Shown: piece by piece, positions 19,610 to 28,367 of the stretch
How the letters are laid out: every line of letters begins with the position of its first letter
Numbering within the stretch: position 1 is the first letter of the stretch
DNA from: Kocuria atrinae C3-8
GTDB taxonomy: Bacteria; Actinomycetota; Actinomycetes; Actinomycetales; Micrococcaceae
Direction: 5' to 3'
Assembly (NCBI RefSeq): GCF_000286355.1
Contig: NZ_AJXN01000028.1
Location: forward strand, 1-63,334
Length of the DNA stretch: 63,334 nt
Notes under the pieces: model-generated
The model's database searches: none
Told to the model about the DNA's origin: nothing
The model's input: the letters and a program-made list of their open reading frames with translations, nothing else
Made by a program: the position numbers and the translations under genes

Positions 19610-21350
19610 TTACACTTCCACCAACAGGCCGTGGGTGATGAGCGCCTGATTTCACGTAATAATTGCTCCGACGGCCCGTTTTCCCACCCGAGCAATGAGC
19701 CGAGAGCGGTCAGGATCTGACGCGCGGTGAGCTCGCCGTCGCACACGCCCACGAAGCCCGCAGCTTCACTGCTCAGCACCACGGTGCGCCGCAATCCTCC
19801 GCCTTGCCGCAGCAGGATCAGCGCCGGGTCCTCGGCCCCGGGGCGGCCGTGACGTTCCTCGGTGACGTCCTGAGCGACGTCGTAATGCTGGTCCTGCCAC
19901 GCGTCATCGCCGACGACGCCGCTCGCGACCTCCCCGCGATACATCGCCTCCGCGCGAGGCCACTCCGCGGCCAGGGTGGCCGCGATGGGCTGCTGGATCG
20001 GGTGCTCGATGTGCTCAAAAATCCGCAGGATCTCGGTCACGGCGCGGGATTGCTCAGGGCGCTCGAGGCGGACCATGCCGAAGCCGACCCAGCCCACGTG
20101 ACGCGAGGTGAAGTCCGCGAGATAGTCGCGGTAAGCGGCGTCGTAGGCTTCAAGATCTCGCTGCTGAGAGGCGTCCCGCAACCAGGTTTCCGCGTACTCG
20201 CACACGTCTTGGATCTCCCGCTGGATGACCCACGCGCCGGTGCCCGGAGCAATCCACTGCTCGACGCGCTCGGACCAGATCTTCTCCGGGTCGGCGTCCG
20301 GCGTGTCGGGGATTTCCCAGTTGGCCAGCAGATGGGCGGTGGCCCCCGGGGCCATCACGGTGGGCAGTGCGGTGATCAGTTCGGAGACGAGCCGGTCCCC
20401 CGCCTTACCGCCGTCGCGGTAGGTGAAACGGTCTTCATTTTTTTCGTTGGTGCGGCGCGGGGTGATCACGAACGGCGGATTGGAGACGACCAGGTCGAAT
20501 TCCTGTCCAGCCACCGGTTCGAGCAGGCTGCCCTGAATAAGGGTGACGCGATCTTCGAGGTCGAACGGGTCCAGGTCCAGAGCCCGAGCGTTGAGCAGGA
20601 GGTTGAACCGGGTGGTCGCCAGTGCGCGACCCGAGAGGTCGGTGGCCGTGACATGGCGGGCGTGCGAGAGCAAGTGGAAGGTCTGGATGCCGCACCCTGT
20701 GCCTACATCCAGGGCGGTGCCCACCTCGCGCCGTTCGGTGGAACGCACCAGGGTCAAGGAAGCGCCGCCGATGCCCAGCACATGATCGCGGCGCAGCACA
20801 CCGGGACGTTGGAAGGCACCCAGGTCGCTGACCACGTAGAGCTCGCCGGCTACGTCGGTCGAATAGGGGCGCAGGTCAACGGAGGCGCGCACCAGGTCGG
20901 TATCGACCGTGTCGTTACTAGCCCCGCCGTTGTTGCGGGAGTCTTTGTTGTAGGTGCCGTTGTTCGTGCTTTTGTCGGTGGGCCTGAGGTCGTCAGTCCA
21001 GCTGTCGTCGTTCTCCAGGAGGCCCAGACGAGCGAGACCCGCGGCACCCACGGTGGGCAGAGCGACGTCGACGTCCGCGGACGGAACGGCGTCACCCAAG
21101 AGGAAGAGCGCGATCACCGTGGCCAAGTGCGGTTGCGCGTGGCCCGTGTGTTCCAGGCAACGCGCGCCGGAACCGGCTGTTCCCGCAACCACGCGTCCAT
21201 GGCGCGATCACCGAGTAGATCGGTGACTCCGTCCACGGTGAAATTGCTGGCCGTCAGGTCTCCGTGGAGATCCAGGACGAGCTGAGGGTCCTGCGAGCGC
21301 GGCGAATCGGCCACCGCGCTGAACGGCGCGGCAGCGGGCGAATCAGTCAA
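19610..21350 (-). CDS. Class I SAM-dependent methyltransferase with NPPF motif, frame broken twice
   Basis: Putative rRNA (RsmC/RlmG-like) or HemK-like methyltransferase. The SAM-binding motif is TALDVGTGCGIQTFHLL and the catalytic motif DLVVSNPPFV, typical of N5-glutamine/N6-adenine/N2-guanine enzymes. A helical N-terminal and a C-terminal domain flank it, as in a common actinobacterial family of about 520 residues. The N-terminal frame starts at TTG 21350. Breaks are near 21161 (GCGCGC-GTTG lacking one C) and 19646 (ATCAG-GCGCTC lacking one G); repairing the latter gives the ending EIRALITHGLLVEV and TAA at 19610. A 30-residue Asn/Thr/Asp-rich insertion lies after the N-terminal domain. It starts 3 bp after the second PNPOx gene. 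Confidence 0.82.
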
Positions 21351-21353
21351 TGC

Positions 21354-21818
21354 TCAGTGGCCCAGGCGGAACTTGCGGCCGGTGACGCGGGTGGGGGTGA
21401 TCTCCACGAACTCGAGCTTCTCCGTCTCGAGCCAGGGGCGCAGCCCCAGCGATTCCACGTGCTCGATGTCCTCGGTTTCGGTCAGCATGCGTGCGGTACC
21501 GCGCACCACCACGGAGTGGGCTTCGGAACCGGTAGCGCGGTCGATCTCAATGGTCACGTTGGGGTTCAGCTGCAACTGGAGCACCTTGGTGCCCTTGGCC
21601 GAGCGGAAGTAGAGGCGCTCGCCGTCGGTCACGATGTTCAGCGGGGTGATGTCGATTTCATCACCGTCACGAGTGGCCAACCGGGCGAAACGGGCCTGCT
21701 TGAGCAGATCCCAGCTCTCCTGCTCGGACAGCTCCTGGATGGGCGGCTGCTTGGGCTCGTCCTGCTGATCGTGCGACTTGGCAATGTTCATGGGGTGTCC
21801 CTGCTCCGGAGTGCTCAT
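21354..21818 (-). CDS. Pyridoxamine 5'-phosphate oxidase-like protein (second of two)
   Basis: About 154 residues from ATG 21818 (MSTPEQGHPMN). Split-barrel core: LLKQARFARLATRDGDEIDITPLNIVTDGERLYFRSAKGTKVLQL, then VTIEIDRA and SVVVRGTARML, ending GRKFRLGH. It belongs to the same subfamily as the protein at 19165-19599 and is probably a paralogue. It is the first gene of a three-gene minus-strand unit (PNPOx2, methyltransferase, PNPOx1). An upstream extension of the frame to 22136 is rejected because it lacks family similarity and covers the promoter region. Confidence 0.85.
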   Translation of the reverse strand: MSTPEQGHPMNIAKSHDQQDEPKQPPIQELSEQESWDLLKQARFARLATRDGDEIDITPLNIVTDGERLYFRSAKGTKVLQLQLNPNVTIEIDRATGSEAHSVVVRGTARMLTETEDIEHVESLGLRPWLETEKLEFVEITPTRVTGRKFRLGH

Positions 21819-22070
21819 ATCCCCATAATTCCATGCGCGCCGCGTTCTCGGGGAGAGCATCGCCAAAAAGGTGCAGATCACGGCCGTATGACGAACCCGG
21901 AGCCCGCTGTGGAGGGTGAGTGGCACGGGTAGCGGTCGCGGCGGCGTCGTTGCTAGACGGGGATCGTTCCAAGGCGGGGCGTTCCCGCGTGACGTCGTCG
22001 GTGGCCGGAAGAAGCGAGGTGAGTAGCGCGGGCGGCTTATGCGTGTTGCCGCGTGCGGGAGAATGGGACG

Positions 22071-24418
22071 GTGAGTTCTTCCCAGGACATGGTCAATCTG
22101 CTCGGCCGCGGACCGCAGCCTGAGCAGGTTCGTCATGTCCGCGAACTACCCGCACGCGATGCCGAATATGCACCGTGGCCGGAATGGATTCACCCGACCG
22201 TCCGCCAGGCGTACGAGCGGCTGGGAATCCACCAACCTTCGCGCACCAGGTCGCGGCCATGACTGCGCCGCGGCACACGATCGTGGCCACCGGAACGGCC
22301 TCCGGAAAGTCGCTCGTGTATCAATCGCTGGTGCTCAACGCCGTTCATCGCGGGAAGCTGGCGATTGCTTCTCGGCCCGGGTTGTTGCACCACCCCGAAG
22401 AAGCCACCGCGCTGTACTTGTCGCCCACCAAAGCGCTCGCTGCGGATCAGTTGATGTCCCTGCGGTCGCTGGGTTTCGACGACGTTCGCGCGGCCACCTA
22501 CGACGGCGACACCGATACCGGCGAGCGCCGCTGGATCCGCGAGCACGCGGACGTCATCCTGTGCAATCCGGACATGCTCCACCACGGCATCCTGCCTAAT
22601 CACACGGGCTGGTCGCGCTTCTTCCGGCGGTTGCGGTACGTGATCATCGACGAGGCCCATTCATATCGGGGCGTGTTCGGTTCGCACGTGGCCGTGCTGA
22701 TGAAGCGCCTCAAGCGGATTGCCGCTCATTACGGGGCGGATCCGATCTTTGTGGGGGCCTCCGCGACGAGTGCGTCGCCTCAGGAATCCTTCGCGCGGTT
22801 GATCGGCGCCTCTCCCGACGAGGTAACGGCCGTGGAGCGCGATACGTCTCCGCACGGATCGCGCACCGTGGTGCTGTGGGAACCGGAGCAATCGCCGGGA
22901 GGGTCCGACAACAACGCGCCGTCACGACGCACGGTCACTGCCGAATCCGCAGACATGCTCACCGACCTGGTGCTGCAACAGATCCGTACGATCGCGTTCA
23001 TTCGCTCGCGCCGGGGTGCCGAGACGATTTCTCAGATCGCGCACCGGCAACTCGAAGAGGTTGACCCGTCGCTGGCGCACCGGGTCGCGGCGTATCGGGC
23101 GGGTTTCCTGCCCGAGGAACGGCGGGAGCTGGAACAGGCCCTGCGCGACGGTCGCCTATTGGGGGTTGCAAGTACGTCCGCCCTGGAGTTGGGTATCGAC
23201 ATCGCCGGGCTCGACGCCGTTCTGGTCGCCGGGTGGCCCGGCACTCGGGCCTCATTCACGCAACAGATCGGGCGTGCGGGGCGTGCCGGTCAGCATGCGC
23301 TGGCAGCCTTGATCGCCGGAGACGATCCGCTCGATACCTACCTGGTGAATCATCCCGAGGCGATTTTCGACGTGCCTGTGGAAGCCACGGTGTTCGAGGC
23401 CTCCAACCCGTATGTCTTGGCCCCGCACCTGTGCGCCGCGGCAGCCGAACTCCCCATCCGGGCCACGGAACTTGAGCAGTTCGGGCCCACCGCTCACGAT
23501 GTGGTGCAGTCTTTGGAGGCCGCCGGCCACCTACGACGGCGCCCGAGCGGCTGGTTCTGGACGCGTTCCGAACGGCCCGCGGACATGGTGTCCATCCGTT
23601 CCGGGGACGGCGGGCCCGTGCAGATCATCGAATCCGAGACCGGCGCGGTGCTGGGAACCATGGGTGCTCCGCAATCCCACTACCAAGCACACCCCGGAGC
23701 GGTGTACGTGCATCAGGGCCGCACGTACCTGGTCGAGGATTTGGACGAGGAACTCAGCGTGGCCTCCGTGCGGCACGCGTTCCCGGATTTCTACACGGTC
23801 GCCCGCGACGTCACCGAGGTACGGGTACGTTCCGTGGCTGACACCGAACGCTGGGGTCCCATCACCATTCACCGCGGCAGCGTGGACGTGACAACCCAGG
23901 TGATCAGTTTCCAGCGCAAACTCACCGCCTCCAACGAAGTGGTAGGCGAGGAACCGTTGGAGCTGCCCCCGCGTCAATTGACCACCACTGCCACGTGGTT
24001 CACCGTGGACCAGCCTCAGTTGGCCGCCATGGGCATCGAGGAACCGGACATCCCCGGCTCGCTGCACGCGGCCGAACACGCCATGATCGGGCTGCTTCCG
24101 CTACTGGCATCGTGTGACCGGTGGGATGTGGGTGGGCTGTCAACCGCATTGCACGCGGACACCGAATTGCCCACCATCTTCGTGCACGACGGCCACCCCG
24201 GCGGAGCTGGCTTCGCCGAGCGCGGTTACGACATGTTTCACCGCTGGATCACGGCCACCCGGGACGCCATTGCCGCGTGCGAGTGCGAAACCGGCTGCCC
24301 CTCCTGTGTGCAATCCCCCAAGTGCGGAAACCGCAACAATCCGCTGGATAAGGCCGGTGCGCTCAAGCTGTTGAACGGGTTGCTGCGGTTCGCTCCGGCT
24401 GCCACATCAACGGAATGA
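22071..24418 (+). CDS. DEAD/DEAH-box helicase with DUF1998 C-terminus (SftH/MrfA-like), frame broken
   Basis: Superfamily 2 DNA helicase. Motif I ATGTASGKSLVYQ, motif II IIDEAH, motif III SATS, motif V TSALELGIDIAGLD and motif VI QQIGRAGRAGQ are all present. The C-terminal DUF1998 zinc region is CECETGCPSCVQSPKCGN. This architecture belongs to the mycobacterial SftH and Bacillus MrfA helicases linked to DNA repair. GTG 22071 is chosen after GGGA; the N-terminal frame ends near 22236 at YERLGIHQP, and the main frame resumes FAHQVAAM, so one base is missing in CAACCTTCGC. It converges on the Tad operon, a neighbourhood shared with mycobacteria. Confidence 0.9.
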
Positions 24419-24475
24419 GAGCTAAGCAGCCACCGAGGGAGTACGGATAACTCACCTCACCGATATCGAACTGCA

Positions 24476-24943
24476 TCACGGCTCCCCCGGCGGCGGTCCG
24501 GCCCGCGATATTCCAACGGCCGGACCAAGCGGCTCCAGCGGACCGAACAGGGCGATGCTCGTGCGGACATCCACGGTGGTTTGTTCCGGAGTGACCAGGT
24601 CGCAGTGATCCATGACCGCGCCGTTCTCTTGAGCCACGGCCCGGGCCACATCGCAAGGCACCCCGCTCGCTAAGCCCCGAGCCGTGTCGGCTGCAGCGAG
24701 CGCGGCGAGGTCTGCGGCTTTCGCCGCCCGGTGCATCGAGATGCCCGCCTGCCCGAGCAACAGGATCACGATCAACAGCGCGCACATGAGCACGGCGATG
24801 GTCATCCCGTGAACGGTTCCTGACCCTTCATCGGGATGGTTCCCCCTCTTGGGACTCCCACCATCGGATGTCTGGGGCTCTCGATGCAGGCCGGACCTGA
24901 CGACATGACGAGAGTCCGCTGGCAGGATGCTACGGGCCCACAT
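24476..24943 (-). CDS. Rv3654c-family TadE-like protein
   Basis: Last gene of the Tad operon. Of 155 residues, an N-terminal hydrophilic stretch ends in GSGTVHGMTIAVLMCALLIVILLLGQAG, a pseudopilin-like helix, followed by a helical AAKAADLAALAAAD segment typical of this family (helicase/secretion neighbourhood TadE-like protein). It overlaps the end of the TadE gene by 14 bp. A role as a minor pilin or assembly factor is inferred from family and context. Confidence 0.8.
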   Translation of the reverse strand: MWARSILPADSRHVVRSGLHREPQTSDGGSPKRGNHPDEGSGTVHGMTIAVLMCALLIVILLLGQAGISMHRAAKAADLAALAAADTARGLASGVPCDVARAVAQENGAVMDHCDLVTPEQTTVDVRTSIALFGPLEPLGPAVGISRAGPPPGEP

Positions 24944-25358
24944 CTGCGTTCCTCGCTCCCTCGGTCACAGCCATGGCATCAGCTTGAAGTGTCCAGCTAC
25001 TCCACTGGCCCAAGATTCCTGGAGCTGGTCCACTGACCGTCACGTTGACCCGGTCAGAGTCGGCGGTAACGGTCACCGTGGAATCATCGCCTGCGATCTC
25101 TCGTGCTCGTTCTTGGGCGATGGCCACGGTTTCCCCTCGAGCAGCGGCCCTGGCAGACGCTCGAGCAGCTTCCTCAAAACGGACCAGGGTCATTCCGGCT
25201 GCCGCGGCGGCCAGCATGACGGCGAGCAACAGCACCAGAGCGGGCATGATGACCGCGGTTTCCACGGTGACGGCACCCCTGTCGCGGGGTTCTTTGGATT
25301 CTCCGCCTGGCACTGAGCCAGGAGCGAAAAATGCGGTCGAGGATTGATGTGTTCTCAC
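24930..25358 (-). CDS. TadE-family minor pilin
   Basis: 142 residues. The sequence DRGAVTVETAVIMPALVLLLAVMLAAAAAG has the TadE signature: short polar leader, Glu at +5 and a long membrane helix, a form that can be processed by a prepilin peptidase. A beta-type extracytoplasmic domain follows (STVTVTADSDRVNVTVSG). It lies 84 bp downstream of the major pilin gene across a strong hairpin, so its expression may be lower than that of the pilin. Confidence 0.87.
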   Translation of the reverse strand: MRTHQSSTAFFAPGSVPGGESKEPRDRGAVTVETAVIMPALVLLLAVMLAAAAAGMTLVRFEEAARASARAAARGETVAIAQERAREIAGDDSTVTVTADSDRVNVTVSGPAPGILGQWSSWTLQADAMAVTEGARNADVGP

Positions 25359-25389
25359 GTCGGTACCTTTCCGAGAACTCAGGTGGGTC

Positions 25390-25425
25390 CGTTGGGCGCG
25401 CCTCGCTGTCGAGGCGCGCCCAACG
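25390..25425 (-). promoter_or_regulatory. Perfect 16-bp stem-loop between pilin and TadE genes
   Basis: CGTTGGGCGCGCCTCG, loop CTGT, then its exact complement. It starts 18 bp beyond the pilin stop on the transcribed (minus) strand. No T-tract follows in either direction, so it is more likely an mRNA 3'-end stabiliser or partial attenuator than a complete terminator. Confidence 0.8.
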
Positions 25426-25442
25426 GTGTTGCCCCCATCGGA

Positions 25443-25691
25443 TTACACCGACAGGGCCTTTTGGATGATGCCGAGCAGCAGACCCGATACGGAGTCTGAG
25501 GACAGCACAGCGGCCATGACTCCGCCGAAGGCAGCGGCCGCAAGAACGATCACGGCGTACTCCGCAGTGGACGCTCCGAGATCGGGGTGGTCCGAACTCA
25601 AGGCGAGCTCGGTGCTGGACGGCTCCAGAACGGCGTCGGGCTCGATGGCCTGCGGTACTGAAGTGGCGGTGGTGACGGTGGTGTGGGACAT
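25443..25691 (-). CDS. Flp-type major pilin (DUF4244 family)
   Basis: 82-residue prepilin. From ATG 25691 (preceded by CAGGAGATCACC) there is an unusually long hydrophilic leader of about 45 residues, then DLGASTAEYAVIVLAAAAFGGVMAAVLSS, which matches the actinobacterial DUF4244/Flp core (Gly before the cleavage site, TAEYA with Glu at +5) and a single hydrophobic helix. An upstream in-frame ATG at 25775 overlaps the tadC stop as ATGA but gives a longer, atypical leader. It should form the pilus shaft. Confidence 0.88.
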   Translation of the reverse strand: MSHTTVTTATSVPQAIEPDAVLEPSSTELALSSDHPDLGASTAEYAVIVLAAAAFGGVMAAVLSSDSVSGLLLGIIQKALSV

Positions 25692-25771
25692 GGTGATCTC
25701 CTGTGTGATGGGTGTTTTGAGTGAGGTTCTGTGGTTGGTGTCGCGTCCCGCGGGCGGCGCTCGGTCGCGGT

Positions 25772-26371
25772 TCATGAGCCGAACACCTTGGGCAGCAAAC
25801 TCATGAGCACGGGCAGCACGCCCCAGCACATGAAGGCGGGTAGACAACACAGTCCGAGCGGCAGCACCAGCCGAACGGAGAGGGCTTCCGCGGCTCGCTC
25901 GGCGCGGCGGAATTGGGCGCGCCGCACCTGTTCAGCCTGGCCGCGCAAGACCGTCGCCGACGCCGCCCCGGACGTCGCCGTGAATTCGAGCGCATCGCGG
26001 TAGTCCAGTAACGCTCTGGGTGACTCGTTGACCGATGACCACGCGGTGTCCCAGTCCAGGCCCAGTCGAAGTGCTGCGGCAACCCTTTGAAGCTCGGGAT
26101 GACCGGTCCCGGCAGTGCTGTGGGCCAGCACGGAAACGGCCTCCGCGAGAGGCAATCCGGCGTCCAGTTGGGTTGCCGTCAGCTCGACGAGCGTGGCGGC
26201 GGGCAACCCGGGCGAGCTGCCGCGCGAAGCCGACTGAGCGGCGTCGTCGTATTCGGACGAGGGTGCAACCGCGGCACTGGCACCCCTTGGGGACAGCGCA
26301 ACCGCGCGTGGCGATGACCAGACGAAGAACGCGACGGCTACGAAGAGTCCAGTGGTCAGGGCGATGATCAT
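25772..26371 (-). CDS. Type II secretion F domain protein, TadC-like
   Basis: Inner-membrane platform protein of the Flp pilus. 199 residues from ATG 26371, which overlaps the preceding stop as ATGA. It has an N-terminal membrane helix, the T2SF domain (LVELTATQLDAGLPLAEAVSVLA ... YRDALEFTATSGAASATVLRGQAEQVR) and C-terminal helices LVLPLGLCCLPAFMCWGVLPVLMSLL. Short compared with proteobacterial TadC but like Rv3657c. Confidence 0.85.
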   Translation of the reverse strand: MIIALTTGLFVAVAFFVWSSPRAVALSPRGASAAVAPSSEYDDAAQSASRGSSPGLPAATLVELTATQLDAGLPLAEAVSVLAHSTAGTGHPELQRVAAALRLGLDWDTAWSSVNESPRALLDYRDALEFTATSGAASATVLRGQAEQVRRAQFRRAERAAEALSVRLVLPLGLCCLPAFMCWGVLPVLMSLLPKVFGS

Positions 26372-27156
26372 GGCCCGTCCACCCCCTCGGCGTGCCGCAT
26401 GAGCTGGCGGGTCCACAACCGCCCGGCCACCGTGAGGACGGCTCCCGCAATAAGTGCGATCCGACCCCACGGTGTGGTGATCAAGGTGGTGATCGGATCG
26501 GTTCCCATGAGCATTCCGAGGCCCAGCGCGAGGACCGGCAACCAGGCGAGGACACGAACCGTGGCACGAGGGCCGGCGAGCGCACTTTCGCGGGCGGCCT
26601 GGGCATCGATCTGTGATTCGACGGAATCGGCCAAGCCGTTCAGGGTCTTCGACAGAGAGGCTCCGGAGCGTTCCGAGATCTCCCAGCACGCGGCTAGCTG
26701 CACGCTGACGGAGCGGGCCCAGCGAGCGAGTTCGTGGTCAGACACGTCCGGAGTGGACTGCGCGATCCGGCCCAGGGTGACGGAGGCTGGGACACCCAAC
26801 TGCGACGCCGCATGTACGTCGCGGCACAGTTGGTCGATCCAGGCGGCAGTCGGGTTGGCGGGGCTTTGACCAACAGCTCGGGATGCTTGACCGAAGACCG
26901 CGGACGGGCTGCGGCCGGCGCTCAGCAATGCCGCGAGTCGGCGGACCAGCGTGACCCACAAGGCTGCCTCGGCGGCTCGGTCCCGTCGCCAGTGGCGGGA
27001 CACGAACGACATTGACGCAAGCGAGGCGCGGGGGCGGTCTTTGTCCTGCTGTGTGATCGCGACACCGTGGGTGGTGAGCGCACGGCCGCCGACCCCACCG
27101 GCCCAGGTCAGACCAGCCGCGGCAAGAAGGGTTCCTACAACGAGGGCGAGGATCAT
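26368..27156 (-). CDS. Type II secretion F domain protein, TadB-like
   Basis: Inner-membrane platform protein. 262 residues from ATG 27156 (overlaps the tadA stop as ATGA). The N-terminal helix is MILALVVGTLLAAAGLTWAGG, the cytoplasmic T2SF domain includes RRLAALLSAGRSPSAVFGQ and LARWARSVSVQLAACWEISERSGASLSKTLNGLAD, and two C-terminal helices follow. A longer upstream frame lies inside tadA and is rejected. Confidence 0.87.
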   Translation of the reverse strand: MILALVVGTLLAAAGLTWAGGVGGRALTTHGVAITQQDKDRPRASLASMSFVSRHWRRDRAAEAALWVTLVRRLAALLSAGRSPSAVFGQASRAVGQSPANPTAAWIDQLCRDVHAASQLGVPASVTLGRIAQSTPDVSDHELARWARSVSVQLAACWEISERSGASLSKTLNGLADSVESQIDAQAARESALAGPRATVRVLAWLPVLALGLGMLMGTDPITTLITTPWGRIALIAGAVLTVAGRLWTRQLMRHAEGVDGP

Positions 27157-28367
27157 GACGTACCCCGCCGGTGGTCCCCGGCCGGAAGCGCAGGCGCGGC
27201 TGTGGTCTCTTGGGCCGTGGTTCGAGACAGGAGCTCTGCCACACGTGGCCATCCCGGCCCCCTCACCGGTTCCCCTCCGCTCCAGCTCAGGGCGGTGCGG
27301 GTGACGAGTTGGCCGTCTGCCAGCTCAAGGGTGCACAGGGTCCCCAAGCGCCGCCCGTCCACTCCCCTGCTGACATGGGCGACCAGATCGAGGGCGCTGG
27401 CCGCCTGAAGATCGACAGCCTCTCGGTTCATCCCGGCCAGCGAACCCAATGCTGCCAACCGTGCCGGAACAGCCTGGGCGGAATTCGCGTGCACGGTTCC
27501 AGCACCGGCGTGACCGGTGTTCAGCGCAGTAAGCAGTTCGCGTACCTCTGCACCGCGACATTCTCCGACCACCAGGCGATCGGGGCGCATGCGCAAGGCT
27601 TGCCGCACCAGCTCTGCCAAGTCCACAGCACCACTGCCCTCCACATTGTCGTGGCGGGCCTGCATGCCCACCACGTGAGGATGCTCAGGGTTCAGCTCGG
27701 CGGCGTCCTCGATGAGTACCAGACGCTCGGACGGGTGGCACTGGGACAGCAGCGCGGACAGGACGGTCGTCTTACCGGATCCCGTCGCCCCGCTGATCAT
27801 CAAGTTGGCCCCTGCGGACATGGCGGTACACAGCACGTCCGCCATGAACGGGTGGATGGAACCCGAGGACACCAAATCGGACAGGGACAACCGCTGAGGA
27901 GCCTGAAACCTGATGGACAGCAACGTGCCACTGGTGGACACCGGTGGGATCACCGCGTGAACGCGTAGTCCCGTGGCGGTCTGCACGTCCACGCAAGGGT
28001 TGGCGTCGTCGAGCCGACGGCCGGCCGCCGTGATGAGACGCACCGCAAGCGCGCGAACGTCCGTCTCATTCGTGAAAGGAGATGGCACCCGGGCCACGCC
28101 GCCGAGGGTCTCCACGAACACGTTCTCGTGCCCGTTGACGTACAGGTCGCTGAGCCCTTCGGTGGGCAGGAGCGGTTCGAGCGGACCCAACCCCGTGAGC
28201 TCGGCCTTGATGTGCTGCACCGCCCGGATGGACCCCACCGCTCCGAGAACGCGGCCGGTGTCCTGGATGGCGCGGGCAATCCGGGCATCGGTGAGCGCAC
28301 CACCTTCCTGCAGTAGACGATTGCGGACGTCTTCCGTGAACTGGGTGTCGAGTTCCGTGCCGCTCAT
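27153..28367 (-). CDS. tadA: Flp pilus assembly ATPase TadA/CpaF
   Basis: Secretion-type hexameric ATPase that powers pilus assembly. 404 residues from ATG 28367 (overlaps the cpaE-like stop as ATGA). Walker A is SGATGSGKTTVLSALL, the Asp box RLVLIEDAAELN, and the His box GHAGAGTVHANSA followed by RL.AL. The N-terminal domain contains the LPTEGLSDLYVNG segment usual for CpaF. Intact. The C-terminal about 50 residues are Ala/Pro/Thr-rich. Confidence 0.95.
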   Translation of the reverse strand: MSGTELDTQFTEDVRNRLLQEGGALTDARIARAIQDTGRVLGAVGSIRAVQHIKAELTGLGPLEPLLPTEGLSDLYVNGHENVFVETLGGVARVPSPFTNETDVRALAVRLITAAGRRLDDANPCVDVQTATGLRVHAVIPPVSTSGTLLSIRFQAPQRLSLSDLVSSGSIHPFMADVLCTAMSAGANLMISGATGSGKTTVLSALLSQCHPSERLVLIEDAAELNPEHPHVVGMQARHDNVEGSGAVDLAELVRQALRMRPDRLVVGECRGAEVRELLTALNTGHAGAGTVHANSAQAVPARLAALGSLAGMNREAVDLQAASALDLVAHVSRGVDGRRLGTLCTLELADGQLVTRTALSWSGGEPVRGPGWPRVAELLSRTTAQETTAAPALPAGDHRRGTS

